Program-made: the position numbers and the translations under genes | Source of the DNA: Gammaproteobacteria bacterium | GTDB lineage: Bacteria; Pseudomonadota; Gammaproteobacteria; Acidithiobacillales; Acidithiobacillaceae | DNA: 64,000 nt | Direction: 5' to 3' | Assembly (NCBI GenBank): GCA_023381645.1 | Contig: JAMCRJ010000037.1 | Coordinates: 25,485 to 89,484 of the forward strand | The notes under the pieces: model-generated | Told to the model about the DNA's origin: nothing | The model's input: only the letters and a program-made list of their open reading frames with translations | The model's database searches: none | In this document: positions 7,414 through 19,180 of the stretch, in pieces | How the letters are laid out: the number at the start of each line of letters is the position of its first letter | How positions within the stretch are numbered: the first letter of the stretch is position 1

Positions 7414-7878
7414 ATGAGCGTACTTACGGTATTGCAGTTTTTCCATATCGCCGCAGTAGTTTCCTGGATTGGCGGAATTTTTCTGCTCGATATTTTTATC
7501 GTTCCGGTTCTGCGCCGTAACATAGCGAGCGAGGCAGAACGCAGCAAATTACTTTACCAGATTTTTCGCCCCTTCTTTGCCTGGGTATGGGTGGCTGGTG
7601 CGGCACTGGTGATTACCGGCTACTGGATGGTGTACGTATACGGCGGATTTACCGCGCTCAATATGGCGATGCGGATCATGGTGACACTCGGCACCCTGAT
7701 GGTGATGCTGGCCCTGCTTGTATTCTTCGTGCCATTCCTGCGCATGGGGCGGGCCATTGCCGCTGCCGACTGGCCTTTGGCCGCCCGGGCCGCCGGGCAG
7801 ATCAGGCTGTTTTCCAGTATCAATCTGGCACTGGCCATCCCCGCCATCCTGGCGGGGGTATGGGGAATATTTGGCTGA
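7414..7878 (+). CDS. CopD-like four-helix membrane protein
   Basis: The 154-residue protein has four predicted membrane helices. The first helix carries FHIAAVVSWIGG, a His-x6-Trp-x-Gly-Gly pattern seen in CopD-type and related small heme/copper membrane proteins. It starts four bases after the GMC oxidoreductase stop. It may accept electrons from that flavoprotein or anchor it to the membrane (inference). The gene is convergent with thiC, with about 20 bases between the stops and no clear terminator. Confidence 0.6.
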   Translation: MSVLTVLQFFHIAAVVSWIGGIFLLDIFIVPVLRRNIASEAERSKLLYQIFRPFFAWVWVAGAALVITGYWMVYVYGGFTALNMAMRIMVTLGTLMVMLALLVFFVPFLRMGRAIAAADWPLAARAAGQIRLFSSINLALAIPAILAGVWGIFG

Positions 7879-7899
7879 CAACCCTTGATCCCGATGCGG

Positions 7900-9810
<1,911 letters not shown>

Positions 9811-9868
9811 TTACTGCGGAACACAATCAGGATGCGGGAGGAAGATGCGGACAGGCGTGATGCGGTCG

Positions 9869-9943
9869 CGCTTCCCTACGCCGGCATAACCCGGATCAGG
9901 TTCCAAGGGTACCTCTCAGCCCACGACGTGGACGCCCCCAGCG
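9869..9943 (-). promoter_or_regulatory. TPP (THI-box) riboswitch of thiC
   Basis: Read on the minus strand the segment contains the conserved core GGGCTGAGAGGTACCC, then ACCTGATCCGGGTTATGCC and GCGTAGGGAAGCG, closed by CGCT/AGCG as P1. It lies 85 bases before the thiC start, with no obvious terminator between, so control is probably at translation. The rest of the 315-base gap to ybiT holds only the two divergent promoter regions. Confidence 0.95.
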
Positions 9944-10098
9944 TTTACAACGATTCATTGAGCACGGTACGGGAAGCTGAGCGAATCTGTCAAGTTAGTG
10001 TACCCCTTACGCTACGAAGGGCAGGACGCGCGAAGCGAATCAGTGCTATCATCGCGCCCGTCCATCAGCCCTTGTTTGCTGCCCTTTCGGAGTCGATC

Positions 10099-11691
10099 TT
10101 GCTCAGCACCGCCAACCTCACCATGCAATTCGGGGCCAAGGCCCTCTTTGAAAACGTCTCTGTCGAGTTCGGCAATGGCAACCGCTATGGCCTTATCGGT
10201 GCCAATGGCAGTGGCAAGACGACGCTGATGAAAATTCTCGGTGGCGATCTGGAGCCCAGCTCCGGACACGTCAGCCTGAGCAGCGGCGAGCGTCTCGGCA
10301 AGCTGCGGCAGGATCAGTTTGCCTTTGAAGAATGCACCGTGCTGGACACGGTGATCATGGGCCATACCGAACTCTGGCGGGTCAAACAGGAACGCGATCG
10401 CCTCTATGCCCTGCCGGAGATGACCGACGAAGAAGGGATGGAAGTGGCGCATGTGGAGGTGGAGTTTGCCGAGTTGGGCGGCTATGCGGCCGAGTCCCGG
10501 GCTGGGGAGTTGCTGAGTGGTGTGGGTATTCCGCTGGAGCAGCATAGCGGATTGATGTCGGCGGTGTCACCCGGCTGGAAACTGCGGGTATTGCTGGCGC
10601 AGGCGCTTTTTGCCGACCCGGACATTCTCTTGTTGGACGAGCCGACCAACAACCTCGACATTCATACCATCCAGTGGCTGGAAGAACTCATCGGCAACAT
10701 CAACAGCACCGTCATCATCATTTCCCATGACCGCCATTTTCTGAATAGCGTCTGTACCCATATGGCTGACCTGGACTATGGCGAGTTACGCATTTATCCC
10801 GGCAATTATGATGAATATATGCAGGCTTCAACTCTGGTGCGGGATCAGTTGCTCGCGGATAATGACAAGAAAAAGGAGAAGATGGCCGAGTTGCAGGGCT
10901 TTGTGAGCCGCTTCTCCGCCAATGCCTCCAAGGCCAAGCAGGCGACTTCCCGCGCCCGTCAGTTAGAGAAAATCCAGCTTGAAGAAGTGAAGCCTTCCAG
11001 TCGGCAAAATCCCTATCTGGTCTTTCATCAGGAACGCAAACTCTATCGCAATGCCCTGGATGGGAAGGACCTGAGCAAATCCTTTGGCGATCTGCGCCTG
11101 TTTCATAAAATGCGCTTGCATGTCGAGGCGGGCGAACGGATTGCGATCATTGGCTCCAATGGTCTGGGCAAAACCACCTTGTTGCGTTGTCTGATGGGCG
11201 AATTGACCACAGACGCCGGCGAAATAAAATGGGCGGAGAATGCGCGTATCGGTTACTTCGCCCAGGATTATGCCCAGGAATTTGCGGAGGATATGACGCT
11301 TTTCGACTGGATGTGCCAGTGGCGCGGTGAGCGCGATGATGACCAGGCGATCCGCGGTGTGTTGGGCCGCCTGCTCTTCGGGCAGGATCAGGTCAATCGT
11401 TCGGTCAAGGTGCTCTCCGGTGGCGAAAAGGGCCGGATGCTCTTCGGCAAGCTCACCCTGCAGAAACCCAATGTGCTGATTCTCGATGAACCGACCAACC
11501 ACCTGGATATGGAATCCATCGAGTCTCTCAACTCGGCCCTGGAGAAATACGACGGAACCTTGCTTTTTGTCAGTCATGACCGGGAATTTGTGTCTTCATT
11601 GGCCACCCGCATCATTGAATTCACCCCGCGGGGCATTCGGGACTTCAAGGGCACCTATGAAGATTATCTGCGCAGCCAGGGCATGGGGTAA
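10099..11691 (+). CDS. ybiT: ABC-F family ATPase (YbiT type)
   Basis: The 530-residue protein has exactly the length of E. coli YbiT and similar sequence throughout. Two ATP-binding cassettes are seen (GANGSGKT near residue 36; GSNGLGKT in the second half; signature LSGGEKGR), joined by a charged linker with [21 protein letters not shown]. There are no membrane segments; ABC-F proteins act on the ribosome. The TTG at 10099 was chosen because the N-terminus then aligns residue for residue with YbiT ([12 protein letters not shown]) and CGGAG precedes it. Longer upstream starts would run through the riboswitch region. Confidence 0.93.
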   Translation: MLSTANLTMQFGAKALFENVSVEFGNGNRYGLIGANGSGKTTLMKILGGDLEPSSGHVSLSSGERLGKLRQDQFAFEECTVLDTVIMGHTELWRVKQERDRLYALPEMTDEEGMEVAHVEVEFAELGGYAAESRAGELLSGVGIPLEQHSGLMSAVSPGWKLRVLLAQALFADPDILLLDEPTNNLDIHTIQWLEELIGNINSTVIIISHDRHFLNSVCTHMADLDYGELRIYPGNYDEYMQASTLVRDQLLADNDKKKEKMAELQGFVSRFSANASKAKQATSRARQLEKIQLEEVKPSSRQNPYLVFHQERKLYRNALDGKDLSKSFGDLRLFHKMRLHVEAGERIAIIGSNGLGKTTLLRCLMGELTTDAGEIKWAENARIGYFAQDYAQEFAEDMTLFDWMCQWRGERDDDQAIRGVLGRLLFGQDQVNRSVKVLSGGEKGRMLFGKLTLQKPNVLILDEPTNHLDMESIESLNSALEKYDGTLLFVSHDREFVSSLATRIIEFTPRGIRDFKGTYEDYLRSQGMG

Positions 11692-11703
11692 AGATCGGCG
11701 GGT

Positions 11704-11988
11704 TTATTTTTTCCGGTAAAATGGTTTCCATGTACCGATAAACAGCAAAACAACGCCGACCAGAAAAATTTCGCCGATCCATTTCCAGTGAACCGCATTC
11801 AGCACGTCCGCCAGACGCAGCAGACTTTGCGCCTGGGCATCGGTGCCGTGGTGGACCGCCAGTTCCGCCACGGCGTTGGTTTTGAACACCACGCCCAGAT
11901 AGCGCAGCACCATCAGCAACAGATCCGCAATAAGCAGCCCGGCGCCAATGTACACCCACCAGATGCGCAAAAAAGCGATGCGCCGCAT
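11704..11988 (-). CDS. Small membrane protein of unknown function
   Basis: About 94 residues with two or three hydrophobic segments (IWWVYIGAGLLIADLLLMVLRY near the N-terminus; IGEIFLVGVVLLFIGTW near the C-terminus) and a soluble loop between them. I do not recognise the family. It directly follows the phosphohexomutase gene; an alternative ATG at 12012 would overlap that gene by 17 bases. Co-transcription with the mutase is likely. Function cannot be inferred. Confidence 0.6.
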   Translation of the reverse strand: MRRIAFLRIWWVYIGAGLLIADLLLMVLRYLGVVFKTNAVAELAVHHGTDAQAQSLLRLADVLNAVHWKWIGEIFLVGVVLLFIGTWKPFYRKK

Positions 11989-11995
11989 CCGCCGC

Positions 11996-13447
11996 TCAGG
12001 CCCGCCAGCCATTCATGATCTGTAAGGCCTTCCGCAGCATGGCCTCGGCTTGCTCCGGGCTATCGGCCTCCGTATAGCAGCGCAGTTCCGGCGCGTTGCC
12101 GGAAGGTCGCAGATGAATGATGCTGCCCGACGCGAGGGTCACCCGGATGCCGTCCGTCAGATCCATGTCCTGCGCGGCACCCGCAACTTCTCCAAAGGCC
12201 GTGTTGAAGGCCACGAGATTGGCTGCCTTGTCCTCGCCGCGAAAAGTATCCATGTAGCGCTGGCTCAGCACCGTTGGAAAGTTCTGCAAACGGTCGCTGG
12301 CGGTATAACGGGGCGGCAGGTCGGTCAGCAGGTCCGCCAGGGGGACGCCACGATCCTGCGCCGCCGCAAGCACCGTCAGCATGGGCAGGATGGCGTCGCG
12401 GGTGGGAAGGGACGCCAGGGTGCGGCCATCACGGATAAGCGGGCTGCCCAACAGAAAACCCCCGTTGGCCTCATACCCGCAGACGGGCGTCAATCCCTCC
12501 TGCAAGGCGGCCTGCATCGCCTCGATGACATAGGGAGAACCGATCCGGGTGCGGCGGATTTCCGGGAAAAATCCGGAGATTTCCAGCGCGGTGTTACTGC
12601 TCACCGGCGTAACCACTGTGTAAGCACCTAAAGTGCGGGCGGTCAGTATTCCCAGGACGTCGCCGCGCCACCAGCGGCCCTCATGGTCGGCAATCATGGG
12701 ACGGTCGGCGTCGCCGTCTGTGGTCAGGAGCGCATCGAGATGGTGCTCAGCCACCGCACTCTGCGCCAGAACCGTGTCTTCAGGGCGCAGTGCCTCGGTA
12801 TCCAGGGCCACAAAATCGGCAGAGCGGCCCAGGGGAAGCACCTCGGCACCCAGTGACTCCAGCAGTGTCACCAGCAGGTCACGGGCGACGCCGGAGTGCT
12901 GGTAGACGCCCAGTCGCCATCCGGCAAGACTGTTCGCGCCGAAAAAGTCCCGGTAACGCTGCTGATAGAGCGCCAGCCAGTGCGGGTCGGGATCAGGCAA
13001 AACGGCTGGTTTGCGCAGCGCGCCCACGTCGTCGAAAAGCGCTGCATCCACCGTCATGTCCTGACGCAGAATCCCGGCCTCATCGGCTTTGAGCAATTCT
13101 CCGCGGGGCAGGTTGAATTTGATGCCATTGCGATCGAAAGGAATGTGGCTACCGGTGACCATCAGGGATGGCACTCCCACCGTCAACCCCGCAAAAGCCA
13201 GCGCCGGCGAGGGAAGGTATCCGGCGAAACGGGGCTGCCCGCCCCCCGCGAGGACGGCAGCCCAGGCCGCGGCCAGCATCCGCGGCGTGCTGGGACGCAG
13301 GTCGCCGCCCAGTATCACCGCATCCCCGGCGTGAAACTCGCCGATTTCCGCAAGATAGCGCAGAAAAGCCCGCGTATGTACATAAACGACCTGATCCGTG
13401 AGATCCGCCACCAGACCCCGCAACCCACTTGTCCCAAAAGCCGTCAT
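11996..13447 (-). CDS. Phosphomannomutase/phosphoglucomutase family protein
   Basis: The 483-residue alpha-D-phosphohexomutase interconverts sugar 1- and 6-phosphates for polysaccharide or LPS precursor synthesis. The domain order is complete: the phosphoserine loop VTGSHIPFDRNG, the metal loop TTDGDADRP, the sugar-binding loop GYEANGGF and the phosphate loop RPSGNAPELR. The ATG at 13447 follows AGAGGGGCAGGTG and starts with the family motif FGTSGLRG. Mannose or glucose specificity cannot be read from the sequence. Confidence 0.88.
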   Translation of the reverse strand: MTAFGTSGLRGLVADLTDQVVYVHTRAFLRYLAEIGEFHAGDAVILGGDLRPSTPRMLAAAWAAVLAGGGQPRFAGYLPSPALAFAGLTVGVPSLMVTGSHIPFDRNGIKFNLPRGELLKADEAGILRQDMTVDAALFDDVGALRKPAVLPDPDPHWLALYQQRYRDFFGANSLAGWRLGVYQHSGVARDLLVTLLESLGAEVLPLGRSADFVALDTEALRPEDTVLAQSAVAEHHLDALLTTDGDADRPMIADHEGRWWRGDVLGILTARTLGAYTVVTPVSSNTALEISGFFPEIRRTRIGSPYVIEAMQAALQEGLTPVCGYEANGGFLLGSPLIRDGRTLASLPTRDAILPMLTVLAAAQDRGVPLADLLTDLPPRYTASDRLQNFPTVLSQRYMDTFRGEDKAANLVAFNTAFGEVAGAAQDMDLTDGIRVTLASGSIIHLRPSGNAPELRCYTEADSPEQAEAMLRKALQIMNGWRA

Positions 13448-13625
13448 CACCTGCCCCTCTGTGTCTGCCGTTTCGCCCATGATAACTGCAAGGCGCTGGC
13501 GGGGATACCGGCGGACCACCCCGAACCGCTTCCCCTCCTGCCCCCACACTGTGTACCATATGCGGTTTGCACGGCGGCATCGTCCTGGTGCATTTCCCGA
13601 TACCATCAAACCACCGAGCGCACCC

Positions 13626-16600
13626 ATGCCTACCAATAATGACTGGATGAACTGGCACCGCGATACCAGTGCGATGCCCACGCTGGTGACGTACGGTTAC
13701 GAAGATATCCGCAGATGGATGGGGGATCTGGAGATTCGCAAAGCCCAACCTTACCAGAAGTCCATCAGCCATCTGGAGCAGCGTGGCAGCACCGACCTCT
13801 CTGCCCTGGTGCAGGGCACGGCACGTACGCCATACCGAGTAGACATCCACCTCAGCCAAGGGCATCTGGTAACCCTGTGTACCTGCCCGGTAGGCAGTCG
13901 CTGCAAACACGTCACCGCGGTGCTCCTGGCTCTGTTGGCCGGTCGTAGCCACACTGCGCTGACGCCGGCCTCGGCTTTGCGTCCGCATGTGATGCAATGG
14001 CTGAGCGAACTGCGCTCGCATCTGGACCCACCCAAACCCAAGCCGCCGACTACCACTCATGCCCTGTACTGGCTGCTGGAACCGAACAGCCGACATCATC
14101 AGGGTCCGGTTCTCAGTTGTCGTAAGGCCCGCCTGAACAAAAGCGGAGAATGTGCTGGCCTCACCGCCTGGTACAATTTTGAAGGCGCCCAGCGCCGCCC
14201 GCCCAGCTTCATCGACGAAGCGGACCAGCGCGCTCTGCGCCGTCTGCTGCTGGAAGATCCCTATGCCAGCCAAACCGGCGAATTTGATCTCGGCCCCCGC
14301 CACGGTGCCGCAGCACTCGCCATACTCGCCGGTACCGGACGCCTCTTCGCCAGCTCGCCAGCCAACCCGGCACTGCGACTCGGTGACAACCGGCCTGGCA
14401 CACTGGTCTGGAAGGTCAGCAAGGGCGGGGAACAATATCCGGCACTGGAAACCACGCCGCCCGCTACCAGCTTCCTTCCCCTGGATACCACCTGGTACCT
14501 GGATGGCAAAACCGGGGAAATCGGCCCGATCGAGACGGACCTGCCGACCACGGTCCTGCGCGACCTGCTGCAGGCCCCGCCCCTCAATGCGCAAGAAGCC
14601 ATTCTTTTGCGCGAGATGCTGGAGCAATCGGTGCCCGGTCTCCCCGCACCCGTGGCCGACCCCGGACAGGGCCTACGGGAGATCGAAGCGCCTCTGCAAG
14701 CCCTGCTCTGGTGCGACACTCTGGCCCTCCTCGGTATTCAGGCACACCGCAACTATGCGAGCCAATGGAGTCCTACCTGCCGCTTCGATTATGCGCAGCC
14801 CACATTTGTGTATGGTCCCGCACGCGTTGCCGTAGATGACGACAGTGCCATCCAGACCCTCAACAATGGTGAGATGGTTCGGATAACACGCGACAGGACA
14901 GCCGAAAAACAGGCACTGCAGGCACTCGGGAAAACAGGCCTGAAACCTGCCAGTGGCGGCTTTTTCCACAGTCTGTCGCCGCTGCCTCATCCCATCTACG
15001 GGCTGGCCAGCGAAGCCGACTGGGACGGGTTCATGTCAACGGGCGTCGAGACCCTCCGTGAGCAGGGTTGGGAGGTACGCTGGCCGGATGGCTTCCGCCA
15101 CTACTTCCTGCAAGTGGACGAATGGGATATGCAGGTAGATGGTGCCGAAGAAGGATGGCTGGGCCTCGATGTCGGTATCGTGGTGGATGGCAAGCGGCTG
15201 GCGCTGCCCCCCCTGCTGGGCGCGCTCTTCGCCCGCGATCCGCGCTGGCTGAATCCAGGCGGTCTCAGTACCATTCCCGATGATGAGTATATCCATCTGC
15301 ACACCCCGGCGGGCGTGCCTATCCAGACTACGGCGGATCGCCTGAAACCTCTGGTCGGAACCCTCATCGACCTGTTCAGCCTGGACGGCGGGGGGCCTTT
15401 GCGGATGTCCGCCCTTGACGCGCCCCGCCTCGCCCGGTTGGTGGACGGCAGCCAGTGGCGCAGTGAAGGGATGGATGCCGTGCGCGCTCTGGCTAGATCT
15501 TTGCCTCAAAACGGAGAGATTCCCCCCGTCCCTCTGCCCGCAGGTTTTGCCCTCCCCCTGCGCGCCTATCAACAGGATGGGCTTGCCTGGCTGCAATTCC
15601 TGCGCGAGCATCATTTGGGTGGCATTCTCGCGGACGACATGGGTCTCGGCAAAACCGCGCAAACCCTCGCCCACCTGCTGCTGGAGAAGGAGAGTGGCCG
15701 CCTGACGGATCCCGCTTTGATCATCATGCCTACCTCGCTGATTCACAACTGGCGGGAAGAGGCGGCACGCTTCACTCCCGACCTGCGGGTACTCTCCCTG
15801 CACGGCAAAGAGCGCAGCAGCCGGTTCGCCCAGATACCCGACAATGACCTGATTCTTACCACCTATCCGCTGATCTGGCGGGACGTCGAAACGCTCAGAA
15901 ACCGGCACTTTCATTTGCTGATTCTCGATGAGGCACAGATGGTCAAGAACGCGCAGGGCCGTGCCGCCGAAGCCATCCGTGAGATTCCTACCCGGCATCG
16001 GCTCGCCCTCACCGGCACCCCCCTGGAAAATCATCTCGGCGAACTCTGGGCACAATTCGACTTCTTCCTGCCTGGCTTTCTCGGCGACCAGCGCAGTTTC
16101 CAACGGGCCTGGCGCGGTCCCATCGAGCGCCACGGAGATGCCGAGCGTCTGGATTTATTGGCCCGTCGGGTGCGCCCCTTCATCCTGCGCCGCCGCAAGG
16201 AGGATGTTGCCAAGGAACTCCCCGAGAAAACCATCATTATCCGCTCCATGGATATCGAAGGGGCGCAGCGCGACCTTTATGAGACGGTACGCAGCGCCAT
16301 GGACGAACGGATCCGCCGGGAAATCGCCGCCAAAGGTTTTCAGCGCAGCCAGATCGTCATCCTCGACGCCATGCTCAAACTCCGCCAAGTCTGCTGTGAC
16401 CCGCGCCTGCTCAAGAGTGAAAAGGCGCGAAAGGTACAGGACAGCGCCAAACTCGCCCTGCTCATGGAGATGATTCCCGAGCTGCTGGCGGAAGGTCGCC
16501 AGATTCTGCTGTTTTCGCAATTCACCGAGATGCTCGCCCTGATCAGTGCGTGCCTCGACAAGATGCATATCCCTTACGTGCTGCTCACTGGCAGCACCCA

Positions 16601-16967
16601 GGATCGCAAGACGCCCATCGACCGCTTTCAGCGCGGTGAAGTACCACTCTTCCTGATCAGCCTCAAGGCGGGCGGCGTCGGCCTCAACCTCACGGCAGCA
16701 GACACTGTGATTCACTATGACCCGTGGTGGAACCCCGCCGCCGAAAATCAGGCCACCGATCGCGCCCACCGCATCGGTCAGAAACGTCAGGTTTTTGTTT
16801 ACAAGCTGATTGTTGCCGGGAGCATTGAAGAAAAAATCCTGGCCCTGCAGGAGAAAAAAGCCGTTCTCGCCGCAGGTGTGCTGGAGAAAGCGCAGAAAGA
16901 AAAGCTCCGTTTCGGCCCCGACGACTTGGCCTCCCTGCTCGCGCCGTTGCCGGATGCCTCGCGCTGA
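13626..16967 (+). CDS. SWIM zinc-finger Snf2-family DNA-dependent ATPase
   Basis: About 1113 residues. An N-terminal SWIM zinc finger is seen as CTCPVGSRCKH (C85, C87, C93, H95). The C-terminal half carries the Snf2/RapA helicase core: DDMGLGKTAQT (~665), LDEAQMVKN (~767), LTGTPLENHLGELW and ATDRAHRIGQKR. Such proteins remodel protein-DNA or RNA polymerase-DNA complexes; some are linked to transcription recycling. The central ~500 residues have no motif I recognise. The start at 13626 lacks a strong RBS, so it is uncertain by some tens of bases. It is divergent from the phosphohexomutase. Confidence 0.88.
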   Translation: MPTNNDWMNWHRDTSAMPTLVTYGYEDIRRWMGDLEIRKAQPYQKSISHLEQRGSTDLSALVQGTARTPYRVDIHLSQGHLVTLCTCPVGSRCKHVTAVLLALLAGRSHTALTPASALRPHVMQWLSELRSHLDPPKPKPPTTTHALYWLLEPNSRHHQGPVLSCRKARLNKSGECAGLTAWYNFEGAQRRPPSFIDEADQRALRRLLLEDPYASQTGEFDLGPRHGAAALAILAGTGRLFASSPANPALRLGDNRPGTLVWKVSKGGEQYPALETTPPATSFLPLDTTWYLDGKTGEIGPIETDLPTTVLRDLLQAPPLNAQEAILLREMLEQSVPGLPAPVADPGQGLREIEAPLQALLWCDTLALLGIQAHRNYASQWSPTCRFDYAQPTFVYGPARVAVDDDSAIQTLNNGEMVRITRDRTAEKQALQALGKTGLKPASGGFFHSLSPLPHPIYGLASEADWDGFMSTGVETLREQGWEVRWPDGFRHYFLQVDEWDMQVDGAEEGWLGLDVGIVVDGKRLALPPLLGALFARDPRWLNPGGLSTIPDDEYIHLHTPAGVPIQTTADRLKPLVGTLIDLFSLDGGGPLRMSALDAPRLARLVDGSQWRSEGMDAVRALARSLPQNGEIPPVPLPAGFALPLRAYQQDGLAWLQFLREHHLGGILADDMGLGKTAQTLAHLLLEKESGRLTDPALIIMPTSLIHNWREEAARFTPDLRVLSLHGKERSSRFAQIPDNDLILTTYPLIWRDVETLRNRHFHLLILDEAQMVKNAQGRAAEAIREIPTRHRLALTGTPLENHLGELWAQFDFFLPGFLGDQRSFQRAWRGPIERHGDAERLDLLARRVRPFILRRRKEDVAKELPEKTIIIRSMDIEGAQRDLYETVRSAMDERIRREIAAKGFQRSQIVILDAMLKLRQVCCDPRLLKSEKARKVQDSAKLALLMEMIPELLAEGRQILLFSQFTEMLALISACLDKMHIPYVLLTGSTQDRKTPIDRFQRGEVPLFLISLKAGGVGLNLTAADTVIHYDPWWNPAAENQATDRAHRIGQKRQVFVYKLIVAGSIEEKILALQEKKAVLAAGVLEKAQKEKLRFGPDDLASLLAPLPDASR

Positions 16968-17127
16968 GACAGGAGCCGCAGCGCTTCCTGAACGGCACAC
17001 TTGGTGGCATGATGTTCTTCAGCAAACTCCGGGGGGTCAAGGCGTATGCAGGCAGCACACACAGCGGACCGATGGCACCATTTCATCGTAGGGGGTGTCC
17101 TGCGCCGTTCATCAGGCAGCAGTGCCG

Positions 17128-19104
17128 ATGGCCGCGTTTAAGGCGGCATTGAGAATACGCTCCTCCCGTCCCGCGGCGGTCCTGGTGTCGCTTGTGCTGT
17201 GGATGGGTTGCGGAACACCCGTAGCGACGGCCGGTACCCTCAGTGCCGTTCAGGAGCGACTCCTGAACTCGGCGGCAAGCGCCTTCGCTCAGGGTGACTA
17301 TCGCCCCGCCGCCGACGCGCTCCCCGAGCTGGCAGATACCTACATGGGATCGTGGGTGGGCTACTGGTCTCTGCAACCCCGCCTCAACATCATGACCCAG
17401 AGCCAATACCAGCGCTATACCCTGCACTATCCGGGCGGGGTGGCGCATCATCTGCTGCGCCGGCAATGGCTGCTGGAACTCGCGCGCCGCAGGGACTGGC
17501 CGGACTTCACCCAGGTGTATCAGGCCGGCAGCCCTCCTGACCTGATTTCCTTGCGCTGCGATGCGGCGCGCGACCCGCTGCTGCGCCCCAGCATGGTAGT
17601 TGCCCCCTTCTTCCTCTGGAGCAGTGCTCCGGCGAACGATCCGGCCTGCAACGCCATGGCGCGTGTCTATCTGGCACAGGGGCAAATCATGACGTCCGAG
17701 CTGTGGCATCGCCTGCGGCAAATGTACGAGGCCTCGGCCTTCAGCGCCGCGTTGGGCTTTGCACCGTTTTTGCCTCCGCCGCAATCCAGCCAGCTTGCGC
17801 AGACGGTAACGGCACCTGCTACGTGGATCTCTCAGCAGATTCAGCAATACGGCACCGGCAACTGGCCAGCCGGTCAGGCCCATTTGCTGGTGCTCGCCCT
17901 CTTGCGCCTCGCTGCTACTCACCCCGCGCAGGCGGCACAGTTTGTGCGGGCCCTTGGCGTTCTCTCTGCCGCTGATAAGTCGCTGGTACTTTATAACAGT
18001 GCCTACCATGCCACGCTGTCCTTTCGTTCCGAATCCGGACACTGGTATGCCCAGGCTTACGCCGCCGACCCGCAGTTCCACCCCCGGCCCCGACTGCTGG
18101 CCTGGATGGTCCGTACGGCATTGCGCAACGGTGACTGGAACATGGTGGAGCAGGCCACCCGGCAGATGGACTCCGTCCAACGGCAGCAGCGGCAGTGGCA
18201 ATTCTGGTCCGCGATCGCACAACTCCAGCTTGGACAAACGCAGGCCGCCTATGCCACGCTGGCGGCTCTAGAATCTCCGTGGACTTATTACGGGCAACTG
18301 GCCATGGCGACGTTCAACAGACCTCTGATCCTGAAGCCAGACAACCCGCCCGCGCCCATCGAAGTGAGCGCTACTCCTGTGAATAATGCTCCCGGGCGGA
18401 TCGCGGTCACACTCTATCATCTCGGACTCTATTTCGACGCCCTTGCCGAATGGGACCAGTTTTTGAAGGGGTTGAACGGACCAGCGGAAATCCAGGCCGC
18501 AGCCCGGATGGCCTTTCAGCATGAGGCGTGGCTGCTGGGCATCCATGCCAGCAGCCTGATTCGCGGTGGGAAAGACTGGAGACAAGGCTACGTGCTTCCC
18601 TATGTACAGGAAATCAGTGCCGCCGCAGCCCAAACCGGCTTGCGCCGCGCCTTTCTTGCCGGGCTGATCCGGCAGGAATCGGGTTTTGCGTTCGGCATCC
18701 GGTCCGACGTCGGCGCGCAAGGCCTGATGCAGGTGATGCCCGCCACCGCCCGGTGGCTACAAACCCATGTCGCCGGCACCGCCACCGCCGATCTGCACAG
18801 CGTCCACGGCAACCTGACCCTGGGTTCGCACTATCTGAGTCTTCAGCAACAGCATTTTGGTGGCTCCGAGCTGCTGGCTGCGGCGGCCTATAACGCCGGA
18901 CCCGGCGCACCGCAACGCTGGCTGAGCCGTTGGACACCGGCCCCGGGACCATGGGCTGGCCCGATTTTCACCGCGAACATCCCCTTTCGGCAAACCCGCC
19001 ACTATGTGCAAAGCGTGCTGACCAACACGGTTGTCTACGCCGCCATTCTCGACCGCAAGCCGCAAACCATATGGCCTGAGTGGCGCCTCGGCACCAACCC
19101 GTAA
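17128..19104 (+). CDS. slt: Soluble lytic murein transglycosylase (Slt70-like)
   Basis: About 658 residues. The N-terminus is a signal peptide (basic RIRSSR, then AAVLVSLVLW, likely cleavage after VATA). The long helical middle is typical of Slt U- and L-domains. The C-terminal lysozyme-like domain shows the catalytic Glu in IRQESGFAF, the GLMQVMPATA motif and AAYNAGPGAPQRW. It cleaves peptidoglycan in the periplasm. The ATG at 17128 gives a good signal peptide; a GTG at 17095 is the alternative. Confidence 0.93.
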   Translation: MAAFKAALRIRSSRPAAVLVSLVLWMGCGTPVATAGTLSAVQERLLNSAASAFAQGDYRPAADALPELADTYMGSWVGYWSLQPRLNIMTQSQYQRYTLHYPGGVAHHLLRRQWLLELARRRDWPDFTQVYQAGSPPDLISLRCDAARDPLLRPSMVVAPFFLWSSAPANDPACNAMARVYLAQGQIMTSELWHRLRQMYEASAFSAALGFAPFLPPPQSSQLAQTVTAPATWISQQIQQYGTGNWPAGQAHLLVLALLRLAATHPAQAAQFVRALGVLSAADKSLVLYNSAYHATLSFRSESGHWYAQAYAADPQFHPRPRLLAWMVRTALRNGDWNMVEQATRQMDSVQRQQRQWQFWSAIAQLQLGQTQAAYATLAALESPWTYYGQLAMATFNRPLILKPDNPPAPIEVSATPVNNAPGRIAVTLYHLGLYFDALAEWDQFLKGLNGPAEIQAAARMAFQHEAWLLGIHASSLIRGGKDWRQGYVLPYVQEISAAAAQTGLRRAFLAGLIRQESGFAFGIRSDVGAQGLMQVMPATARWLQTHVAGTATADLHSVHGNLTLGSHYLSLQQQHFGGSELLAAAAYNAGPGAPQRWLSRWTPAPGPWAGPIFTANIPFRQTRHYVQSVLTNTVVYAAILDRKPQTIWPEWRLGTNP

Positions 19105-19180
19105 TCCGCTTCGCGGTCCATGCAGTGCACTCCGTCTATGCTATGCTGTTATCCACAGGTCACAGGGAGTCTGCGTCACC

